The translations under genes were made by a program, and so were the position numbers. Of a stretch of 64,000 nucleotides of DNA, positions 1 through 21,000 are shown one piece after another (the first letter of the stretch is position 1; every line of letters begins with the position of its first letter). The notes under the pieces were generated by a model. The model did not search any database. It was not told the DNA's origin and saw only the letters and a program-made list of their open reading frames with translations. The stretch comes from Atherinomorus stipes. Taxonomy: Eukaryota; Chordata; Actinopteri; Atheriniformes; Atherinidae. The stretch is from assembly GCA_023101725.1 (NCBI GenBank), contig JALJCO010008669.1:186001-250000 (forward strand), in the 5' to 3' direction.

Positions 1-556
1 TTGAATAAAATCCCAACACAACATAAAGGAAAGAAATGTTACTTCACGTGCTTCAGACTTTCAGTTGCTTTTGTGCAGCACATCTCCCAGGCAGCTGTGT
101 GCTGTACTGTACCGGAGCAGACAAATGTACTACTGTATTTAAACAACGGCAGGGAGGGCTTTTTTTCTTTTTTTGGGGAACCACGCCATCTTATCATACT
201 GAGGTCACCCCAATTGTCTTGTATACTACACAAAGCACCCCCTTCAGCGCTTTGGCAGTGTTATCATGAAAACAACACAATTAACCCCCTGTCTTTTCGG
301 TCTTTGTGCATGCTGTGCTTCCAGGTCCTTTTGGGTCTTGTCTCTGAGGGACCGACCAGCATCAAAGAATGATCAAATAATTCCCTCCCCCTTATCTATA
401 CATTGTGGTCTGATCTATTTAGGGAAGCTGCTGCTGCTTTAGTTTGGCTTTTGACCTCACAGGCTCACCCTTCTGCACCACAGAAGGATTGCTATGCAGC
501 GCGTACGCTGAGAGCTGGCACCCAGGCACAGGCTCGGGCTGACTGCCTCCGCTTCG
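1..556. other. no supported gene
   Basis: AT-rich sequence with a few short open frames that show no recognisable motif, no splice-site pairing and no repeat character. It may be intron or intergenic sequence: a rundc3a-type exon 1 lies downstream on the - strand at 7.6 kb and its next exon was not found in the window, so this whole left part may be inside that gene's first intron. Confidence 0.5.
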
Positions 557-805
557 ATGGGCAACACTAGCATCACAGAGGGCAAGACTGCCCTGGCGGT
601 GGGAAGCACCTCCATAGCCAGGGGAAAGACTACCGTCTCCTTAGGCAACTCCTCCATCTTCAGGGGAGTGACCACCACCTCCATGGGAGATTCTACCATC
701 CAAAGGCAAAAGACGACTGTGGCTCTTGGACGGGCCAGCTTCAGCCGGGGAACCACTACCACCTCCTTCCGTAAAGCCTTGACATCCAAGCGCAGGAACA
801 CCTAG
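557..805 (+). CDS. 14-residue-repeat protein ORF A (unrecognised family)
   Basis: An 82-residue open frame from ATG to TAG. After the initiator it is five tandem units of exactly 14 residues, each opening with Gly at unit position 1 and reading approximately G-x-[ST]-[ST]-[IF]-x-R-G-K-T-T-x-[SA]-[LMVF], then a basic tail ending KRRNT. The alternation of small polar and aliphatic residues suggests short beta strands, such as a solenoid turn, but this is inference. The paralogous frame at 2478-2726 has the same start, same five units, same tail and same stop, with about 60% identical residues. Both strands are open here because the antisense frame shares the wobble position. The + strand is preferred because it has real ATG starts in both copies and several Leu/Arg/Ser synonymous first-base changes that would be replacements on the other strand. 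No function is proposed. It could also be a domesticated or decayed repeat. Confidence 0.4.
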   Translation: MGNTSITEGKTALAVGSTSIARGKTTVSLGNSSIFRGVTTTSMGDSTIQRQKTTVALGRASFSRGTTTTSFRKALTSKRRNT

Positions 806-1177
806 ATGGAAAGAACCCCGAAAGCCAGGGCTAAGACACCCAAAGCAGCCAAGCAGTCCAAAAAAGACTCTAACAATGAATGGAAAACTACATTCTCATC
901 AAGCAAGACCTCCTTCACCAAAGGCAGGGTTTCAATCCTGAGGACTAAGTACATTATCTCCTGGGGTAAATACTCAATCTCCTGGAGCAGAACCACCGTA
1001 ACTTTGGGCAACACCAGCGTAGCAGTGGGCAAAACCTCTGTGACACGAGGGGAGACCACAAGCTCTCTCATCACTCTGACCTTCAGCCATGGGACCAAGT
1101 CTGTGTCTGTGGTCAAAACCACCCTCGTCAGGGGCAGAGAAACGCATAGCAACATCTACTGGGATTTTCACACTTGA
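806..1177 (+). CDS. 14-residue-repeat ORF B, in frame directly after ORF A
   Basis: A 123-residue frame whose ATG follows the ORF A stop with no gap and in the same reading frame (TAG immediately followed by ATG). The first 40 residues are Lys/Arg/Ser-rich (MERTPKARAKTPKAAKQSKK). From about residue 36 come six diverged copies of the same 14-residue unit, recognisable by a Gly every 14 residues in a [ST]-[VIF]-x-x-G-x-T context. The units are more degenerate than in ORF A, and two have Trp where Arg is usual. Possible readings are one longer repeat protein interrupted by a stop (decay or readthrough), two separate single-exon genes, or exons of a spliced gene whose boundaries I cannot place. 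No signal peptide or membrane segment is evident. Confidence 0.33.
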   Translation: MERTPKARAKTPKAAKQSKKDSNNEWKTTFSSSKTSFTKGRVSILRTKYIISWGKYSISWSRTTVTLGNTSVAVGKTSVTRGETTSSLITLTFSHGTKSVSVVKTTLVRGRETHSNIYWDFHT

Positions 1178-2477
1178 ATCCTGCACACACTTAAAAAACC
1201 CTGGATATGTCTATGTGGTCAGTTTTAGAAGGTCAGTAGTATTAGTAGTCAGTAAAAATGAGCTGCTGTGTTTGTGATCAATGTTTATCAGATATTTAAA
1301 GATAGTATTTAATCATCTGTTATCTGCTTGTGCAAAATAAAAGAGTCTGCTCCTGAAAAAAAGGTGCTAAATGAGTTGCAGATCTAATGGGTTTGCACGC
1401 AGACATGAACCCTGCCGAGCATGTTATGCAAATGTGACAGTGATGAGATGAGGCTTTATGGTGTGTTGGCTTGGCAGGGAGGGGAAGTGTGACCAGAAGT
1501 GTGAGATATATGTGGAGACACAAGAGCATGTGTGGTTTTCGTCAACACTACTCTGTTGTACTGTGCAGCCGTCAACGTGTCCACATCGCTGGTATAAATG
1601 TAGGAGTTTTGTGCATGCCGATAAGTCCTCCTGCATTTCCATAACTATGCCGATGTGCATTCAACGGCAAACCCTGTTTTCAACAAGACTGTAAAAGTTA
1701 ATTGATGTAACAGTGCTTATAAAGGTAACATGTCTAAACACTGCTTTGCTTGATTGTTTTGTATGTAGATATTGATATTTTTTAATGAGATATTATAAGA
1801 ATTCATGAAGTGGAAGAGACTAAATGGTGGATACTTGAAGGAGTTTGGCAAGGATGCAAGAAGATGCACAACAAGTGAAGGAACCACACCCCATATTTCA
1901 AATGGAAAAGATGTGATATAAAAAGAAGGCACAATCAAAGCTTCGAATTCAGTTTAAGAATGGGAACTCATCCAGCCTTCAGTCTGTCGACACTGACAGT
2001 GTGCAACTTATTTTACATATGGTGCATAGAGCTGTATGCGGAGGGGATGTCTTACAATCAGAGGCTATAGGGAACAATGGCTCAGAAGAAAGTGATGTCA
2101 CCGCAGACTGTCCTCTTTGCAACAATGTGTCCTTCAATCGTCCGGTGTCGTCGTGGCGATGGGACAATCACTCCACTGTCCAAATCCCCCCAGATAGGCT
2201 GCGGCCACCTACGGCTGCCTCTGTCCATTCACAGGACACATGGGTGGTATGTGGCCTTCCAAAGCCCACGTAGACCAGCTCAACGAAGGCATTATGTGAC
2301 ACGGGGGTCGCACTATCCATGCTTAGCATTCTGTTCTGCTCTGGATCCCAGCTGATGTTACTATTACCCCCGAGGGCTTGCAGAGCAGGGTGTGCTGCAT
2401 GAGTGTGCGATGCTTTGCGTCGAGTGAGTCCCGAACCCCGCTGCTGAATCTGGGTCAGGAAGACGAGCTTCTTCTCA
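1178..2477. other. spacer between the repeat ORFs, nothing recognised
   Basis: No exon, RNA gene or repeat that I can support. A stretch around 2001-2370 is moderately GC-rich and open in more than one frame on both strands, adjoining ORF C, but the predicted peptides resemble no family that I know. Confidence 0.4.
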
Positions 2478-2726
2478 ATGGGCAACACCAGTTTCACCGA
2501 GGGGAAGACAGCCTTAACCCTGGGCAACACCACCATAAAGAGGGGGAAGACCAAGCTTGCCATGGGGAACTCCTCCATCACCCGGGGCAGGAGCACAACA
2601 TCTCTGGGGTCCTCCACTATCACCAGTGGGAAGACCAAGATTTCCTTAGGTGGCGCCTCCTTCAGCAGAGGCACCACGAGCACCTCTTTTCGGAAAGCCT
2701 TCTTCCCCAAACGCAAGACGCTCTAG
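2478..2726 (+). CDS. 14-residue-repeat protein ORF C, paralogue of ORF A
   Basis: An 82-residue ATG-to-TAG frame, collinear with ORF A without a gap: MGNTS start, five 14-residue units (G-N-T-T-I-K-R-G-K-T type), then a SFRKA...KRKT basic tail. Nucleotide differences from ORF A are concentrated at third codon positions, and replacements are largely conservative (Ile/Phe, Val/Leu/Met, Ser/Thr). This pattern is more like constraint on a protein than neutral drift. As in ORF A, the stop is followed directly and in frame by another ATG, here with only a 38-codon extension. The stop sits in CTAG, so both strands terminate at the same tetranucleotide. The antisense strand is open for over 180 codons but lacks an ATG at the array edge. 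Confidence 0.4.
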   Translation: MGNTSFTEGKTALTLGNTTIKRGKTKLAMGNSSITRGRSTTSLGSSTITSGKTKISLGGASFSRGTTSTSFRKAFFPKRKTL

Positions 2727-3082
2727 ATGAGAGGGGACCACATTACAGGGTGGGGGAACTGGCACAAAATGTCACAAGAAAACAGCATCTTCACAGAGAA
2801 CATATGGACACCACCACAGCATCTGCACAGGGTCGATTCCAACTGAGGGCAAAAACTGGATTAAATTTACTCGCGGAACTTTGACTTTGTTTGTTCATGC
2901 CGGATTTATCAAGGAAACAGGTTAGTGGCACCTAAATTCTGTTTGATAACCTCTTCTGCAAGGAAAAACTGATCAGGCAGCCTTCTTGTGTGTTGTAGAT
3001 CTCCAGAGATGCTGATATGATATCTGTAAAATAGCCACTACCTCACAATGACTCAAGATTAAACTGTGAGGTGATGCCAGAA

Positions 3083-3226
3083 CAAATATTGCATGTTACA
3101 GCAGGGGTTCAGTAACTGTTATGTTTCAGCTCCAAAAAAATCTGCATCAGGCTGCAAATATTGCATGTTACAGCAGGGGTTCAGTAACTGTTATGTTTCA
3201 GCTCCAAAAAATATCTGCATCAGGCT
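3083..3226 (+). repeat. direct tandem duplication, two 71-bp copies
   Basis: The 71-bp block beginning CAAATATTGCATGTTACAGC at 3083 is repeated immediately at 3154, nearly identical apart from small changes in an A-run and near the end. Because 71 is not a multiple of three, any open frame across it changes register, which argues against coding. It appears to be a recent local duplication. Confidence 0.85.
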
Positions 3227-14135
<10,909 letters not shown>

Positions 14136-14176
14136 GGCCCAATCCTTCCCGTATGTGTTCGTCTGTGTAAATTTTT

Positions 14177-14182
14177 AATAAA
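14177..14182 (+). terminator. polyadenylation signal of rnf113
   Basis: Canonical AATAAA 42 bp after the rnf113 stop, giving a very short 3' UTR. The next gene, strada, is convergent and its stop lies at 15027. Confidence 0.7.
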
Positions 14183-15026
14183 GTTTTCTAGAAGATTTAT
14201 CGTTTGGTGTCATCAACTTAAAACATTGAAGCTCAACCAAGTTTATCATAAAGTCAAGTTTTATATTTGCGACACTTTGCTCTCTGAAATAAACATGCAG
14301 ACAAAACAAGCACAGACAAAACATTCACTTTTAACATGAGTAACACCCAGAGTAAGGTCAAGAAAATGCTCATTTCTGTTTGTAAGGATTAACAATTTAA
14401 CCTCTGTGCAACAAACGACCCCTGAAGCAGAAGATGTTTTTACTGTAATACAGAGTTAAACAGGTTTACACGCTGTTCATTGAGTTGACCCTAAGGACAA
14501 ACTAACCTTCCATGTGGTGTGTCGGCCTAACCGAGTCAGCAGTAAGGACTGCCGTGCACCCTTATGGTGGTCTCTGAGCAGATGGGCCGAATCACGTGTC
14601 CTTGTTCACACAAGAGGTAGTACTCCCTCTGAATATTTAGTAGCAGCTTCTCATTAATCATTCTCATTACTCTTTAGGTTAGGCTACAGCTACATCCACA
14701 GACCCTCCAAGGAAACCTGTGAGAAACAGTATCCTGCTTTGTTTTTGCTCCAGTGAGCTTGTAGCATACAATCAGTAAACAGGCAAGTTAATGTGTCTGA
14801 GAAAGAGAGGCCATCAGTGCAGTGCAAAAGTTTGTTCATTTGTAAAGAACAAAAGCATGAGTGAGACATCAGAAAGAGGAAATATGGATGCTGGGTTTCC
14901 TCTTTTTCTGACTCTTGCAGGGTTTTTTTTTTCCTCCAGAGGATCATAACAAAAATAAAAGCCATCGCGTCTGCTCAGTTTTTCAGTACAATTCTATGCT
15001 TGTCTCTCCCACTAAGTCCTCAACTG
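14183..15026. other. convergent rnf113 / strada 3' region
   Basis: Contains no frame worth calling. Part of it should be strada 3' UTR (transcribed right to left). I did not find an obvious AATAAA on the - strand, so the end of that UTR is not placed. Confidence 0.4.
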
Positions 15027-18000
15027 TCAGAAGTCCCAGTCGTCCACATCCAGGTGACTGAGGCCGGACTCCAGACTTGCCAGTCCAGAAGGAGAGTCCT
15101 GAGGCTGGGAGCTCTCAAAGCACGTGATGGGTGACACGGGCCGCAGCAGCTCAGGCAGTGCCTCTGATGGTCGCCGTTTGATCTGAGAAAGCAAAAATAT
15201 TGAGAGACTCTCAAACATTACCCTTTTATAATGGGAAACTGCTTTTCCGTCTAATTAAAAATAAAACTTTGTATTGTATTTATTTCTATATTTAAAGAGA
15301 AAATGGTACATCCTTATTTCTCAAAAGTTAAAATGCATAACTATTTTTTTTAAAAAGCTGAATGCAACAATTTGCTAATCTTTTAAACCAGATACAGAAA
15401 GCAAAGCTTTGCTCCATTTCATGAAAAGTATTGATTCATCATGAATCAGTAATCATGATAATGACTATCAAAATAGTCTGCGACTAATTTCATAATTAAC
15501 TAATCATTTGTTTTTAAGCTTTGTTTTTCCTCTCAAAATTGCCACTGCCTTATCTGAGAAAAGTAAAAAGTTAGGACACATTTTTCCATTATATTCAATG
15601 AGGAAAGAGTCCAAACGTTTGACTGGTATAATATTCGTATAATATCATATAGTATAATATTCTATAATTGTCGTATGATCTGATTAGTCGACTAATCACC
15701 AAAATCATGGGTGACTAGTGAATTATCAAAAATCTTCACACCAGTTTTATTTAAACTGGAGTTGTCTTCAGATGCAGATTTTTGGTGTTTGTCAAGTAAC
15801 AGAGAAAGTTTCATCCATTTTATCTATGTAGTAGTTGTCTTAACACACCTGTTTGATGAAGGGATGGCCAATGAGAGTGGAAGCAGATGGTCTGAGAAAA
15901 AAAAGGAAAAATGTTTACATGGTTTCAAAAAGCATTTCCAGCAAAATATTTAAACATGGTGAATTTGGCCAACCTTTTTTCTGGGTCTCGCTGTAGACAC
16001 AGCTCCACAAAGTTATGGAATTGTGGAGAGAATGTGCGATTATATGGGTGTCCTCCTGATGATGAGGACGGCTCTCCATTAGAGTGTCGGACCCCTGCAG
16101 GTCCTGGACCTTCACAGATCCCAGAGTCAGCACCAGAGCGGGATGGCTTCAGGGACAGCTCCTCTGGGGGAATAGTGGTAGTATCCAGCAAACAGGGTAC
16201 TGTACCATTTAGCTTCTCAAGCAGCATCTGTAAAAGTAAATTATTAGTCTAAATCTTCTGTTTTTAGAAAAAAAACAGTTTACCATCCAGATTATGGGAG
16301 CTGGACCTTTTAATCAGTTTTTAAACTCAACTTTATCCCAATAATTTTTAGCAAAGCTCAAAATTAAACCAGAATATTCATGGGCCTCTACTGACCTGTG
16401 TAGCTGGCATATCTTTAAAGGGCACGTGTCCATTGGCTAATTCACAGGCTGTGATGCCAAGACTATAGATGTCTGATCGAGAGTCGTAACCCTGCAAATT
16501 CTGAGAAAAACAATTCAAATATCAGCCAACAATCTATTTATCATTGCTCTTCTTATAATTCTAAACAACATGGTACTCATTTTTTTTACAACAGCACTTC
16601 CAAATTTGTCCTAAAGGGAAAGAGCAGTCAGGAAGTACCTGTTGCAGTACTTCAGGGCTAAGCCAAGGCAGCACCTTTACACTGTACTGGGGGAAATCAT
16701 GGACCACTTTAGCCCTCTGGCCATGACGGATAAGACTGAAGATACTGCGTAGACCCGACATGCAGACCTGTCCATCTGCAGATATCAAGACGTGGCTGGC
16801 CTTCACACTCCTACATGATCAAAATAGAAAAAAGACAACAAAATATGTAAGCAAGTAATAATATGTTTGGTCACACTGAGTGGTTTGGTTAATAAGTAAT
16901 ATCCTGGCATAAAAGTACAGACATTTTTAACCACTATTAAAAATAAAATACAAAGATTAATTTACTACTTATTATCTTGATAAGGTATATAATACAGCTT
17001 TTTACTCTGATTGAAAATGATTATGTATGAATTTACAATCCGTTTTTCTATGTAATATGTGGTTATGTAAGACAGAAGGGCAAGATTTGCCATGAAAACT
17101 GCAAAATACATTTAAGAAGTACTCACATCTCCAATGATAACACACTTCTTTTCAGACTCATGTAAAGCAGATTGTCTTACCGGTGCACATATCCCATGTG
17201 GTGGATGTATTCAAGAGCTTTAAGCATGCCTAGCAAAATGTATGCAATGGTCAGCTCACTCATGCCATCTGCAAAATGTGTGCAGATGAGATCTCTTGCT
17301 GATCCTGCAAAATCAAAACACACATAACAACGAAGGGAAAAAAAAAACAGTCTTTGTTAACACAGGGTGCTTTACACTACTAAGATGTTTCTAAAACATA
17401 CAAGATACAGTGCCAGTTCAAATTATTTCTTACCATAAGCCATGAATGGTGTAATGACCCAAAGCTCATTTTCAGCAATGAAGACACTCTTGTATGGTAG
17501 GATACTGGAGTGATGAAACAGCTTTGACACATGTAGTTCACCCTAGTTGAAAATGGAAAGGAAACTGGAGCTTATCATGTCAAAATCGCAAGTTAAACTG
17601 AATATAATTAGGCATAAAAGGCTGGGCAGTGGAAAGAGGACAGCCCACAGACACATGGGTTGCCCAGGATTCCCCAGTAAAACACAGAGATAATGTGAGG
17701 AGAAGCTAACAGAAAACTGTGTCAAGAATATTGACACAGTTGACTCATTAAAAGTTGATGCAAACCTGGAGGTAGGTAACCATATCGTTAGTGCATGACT
17801 CCAAATCAATTCGTCGAATGGCAACATGCTCCCCAGTGGGTCTGTATTGAGCCAAGTTCACCGTCATCAAGTCATCTAACCCCTTCCCTAAAACACAACC
17901 ATGGAGTTTATTTGAAATATTGTGCTTCGTTGAATTTTTATATTAAGCAAATGTAGCACATTTACAAATACAAATCATAAAAAAGGTTGTTTGCTTTTAA

Positions 18001-21000
18001 ATATAGCAACAGCAGAAATAACTTGCAGTGGGCTGGTTTTAAAAGGACGCCACAACAGAATGCACGCTAATAAAGCTTCAAATGTATGACTGCCATTTAG
18101 AGCAGACAAACAAAAAGTTAGATATGTATAATTACAACACAAACAGGTTATAATTTTGCTTTTACATACCAATTACAGTCAGTAGCTCATATGAGCTGCT
18201 ATCGGGCAGGAAGGTGCCCATTGTGTCTTGACGGGGAAGTGACTTCAAGCTCTCCTGACTGTCTTCATGGGCCTAGAGGTGGATGGAGAAAACAGACTGA
18301 AGACTGGTTCCAATATCAGCTTCATTTTTCACAAAGGACTGTAATAAAGCGCTTGTGATTGACGACCGGATATCAGCAGACTACGTGAAAACCAAAGTGT
18401 TAGCAAGGCATCTAAAAAAAAAAAACAACTAAGATTAGAAATCATTAGTAATCTAACATAATGGCAACCCATATCTTGCAAAGTAAATGTTAAATACAGG
18501 CACTGAATGTCACTAATAATTAAGACATAGTTCCAAGTTACTGTGCAGGACCAATGACTGTGAAACACATATGGTTTCCCAAATGTTTTTTCTTATATTA
18601 ATTCTCTAATAGCATAATAGAAAAGCTTATACAGTACATACTGAATAATACTGCTTGGCCAATGTAGAGTCTATGCTTTCCTTGGCTCAGTTCAAGTTTT
18701 AGACTATTAGATCACAAACTAATTCTAAGAGAAGTTCCTGTTCTCGGCACTGAGGGTTCAGTCGTCTTGTTGCTGTTGAAATGATGAAAATAGATTGCAG
18801 TAGCAAGCTGTGGAGGCATATGAGGGAAAATCTATCACTGTACTTCTTTGAGTTGATGCTTAAAGTCAGAAAACTTTCAGATCAAGAGCTCAGGACAATG
18901 AAAATATCCTCAGATAAAACCAAACATTATTCTGCATGTGAACAACTCAAAAGAATATAAATCTAAATAGTTAAGCCTTCTGCACTTTAAACACACATTA
19001 ATAATATGAAGTAACACATGCTTTGGCAGCCACTGCTTTAGGCTCTTATACACCAAACCAATATAAAGAATATATGCCAACAAAAAGCCCACTGCTAGCT
19101 AGTTAACTAAACAAATAAGCAAAAATCAATTAAATAAATAGCTGCAAAGATGACATCCAACTGCCAACCAGAACACACAGTCTAAGTCTGAATTGGACAT
19201 GACTTTGTAGTTCAGAAAGGAGCACTGACCTTGTTTAATAAAATATATACATACTATATGTATATAAAAACAAAGCTTTTAATTTGTTTGCATAAAAAAG
19301 GTCATTATTACTTCAGTTACAGTATCCAACATTGTGCTTGCTCAGTTTAGTGTGTTTTAATTCGAGATGCTCGATCCCGTTTTTTCCGATCCAATTGAAC
19401 AGCGAAACCTGGGCTGAGTAGATTGGCCGATACCCGATACCATTCCAGTACAACTGTTGAATGAATGAACCATATACCTTACCATGTGAGTGAAGGCATA
19501 TGGCTTGACACAAACATTTATCCTTGTTGAAAAAAGGTAACAAATTAACAAAAATATAAACGTACGTAAGCAGCAAAAAGAAATAACACTTCTCTGCTCT
19601 GTGTGATGATATAACCAGCATTCCAAACAGAATTGAAGTGACTAGATTGCTGTAAATATATTGCTGTGTATGATATTAATAAGAAAAAAAATAAATGAAT
19701 GAATCGCAATGCTGGATCAGCCTCATACGTCTGATATCCAATCCAGTTAATTAGGCAATATCAGAGAAGATATCTGATCAGGATATCAAATCTGTGCATC
19801 TCTAGTTTTAATGAACTTAAACTACACAAATAAAAAAAAACCCCAAACTGTTGAAATTTCAACTGCTGAATCACATGGGTAGTTTGCACATTTATGCTTT
19901 TATTAAGCATACAAGCTTCATTCATAGAAAAATAACGTCACATTAATGTATAGTTCATCAACCACTTTGAACAGCCAATCAAGAGTAATTTCTCTCACTG
20001 AGAGAGATTGGTCTCTTTTCAGTGTGCATGACACACCTGACACACGAGAGAGCCAGGTATTCACTCATGCTCCTGAAACCCAGTTGCTGACCTGGTTTAT
20101 ACAGTAAGGGGCCCTAAAGGAACATGATATCTAATCACATGGGGTAAAGTTGATATAGTTGATACTGCCACTGTAATCAGACTTAGAATGGGTTGCCATG
20201 AGCTGCAAAAGCTTAAAGCATCAAACTACATCCAATTACAGACTGCAGTGACATTACTTCAGTTCACCATCAAATCAACAGCAGACCAGAAGCACATACA
20301 GAAAGTGTCATAATACAAAATGCCTTTTAACAATGCATTAGGACTATTAGTGTTGCTACAAAGACATCTAAATCTGAAACAGAAGAGTTGCCTTGAGCTT
20401 AGCGTTTTAATAACACACAAAACAGTAAATATTCAAAATGGCTACATAAGAGAATTATTTATTCGCTGTGTGTGGGTGGGGATGGGGTGGGGGACACATA
20501 GAATCTCAACTCTGGTGAGTGGGGTGAAAAGACTGTCTAAACTACAAGCATATACAGCATATGTCATGAACTGGACACTCATGCATATAGAAATGTGCAA
20601 AGCTTTGAGGTATTTTGGATTCCACTAAATAAAAATCAGTGTGCGCACATACTGTACATATACGTGCATGCACGCACATGAACAAAGGCACATGAAGAGT
20701 GATGATGCAGTGACAGGAGTACCACACTTACTTTCCTGTGTGAGAATCCCTGAGCTTGCTCTGGGGTAGAAAACCATGTCAATGACATAAAAACATGTAC
20801 ACAAAGAAAACAAGAGAAGGATCTGTGTTTAGAGAAGCTTTTTAACTGGGAAACACAGCTTTTGGATGCAAGGTTTCACTGCATGATGCAGTGTTGACTG
20901 CATGATGCAGAAATTAACAGTTACAGGCTTCCCCAAATTTATCAAGAACAGCAGCTTTGTCCTTCAGGTGACCAGCCACCGAGTGACACAGTAAAACCAA

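Noticed and set aside
2168..2716. 182-codon antisense frame over ORF C as a gene
   Set aside because: No ATG at the array edge, and no recognisable domain. Openness is explained by wobble-aligned antisense of the repeat frame, although the strand question is kept open in the findings.
20880..20915. TGCATGATGCAG repeated twice as a regulatory site
   Set aside because: Short imperfect duplication in intronic sequence with no further support.
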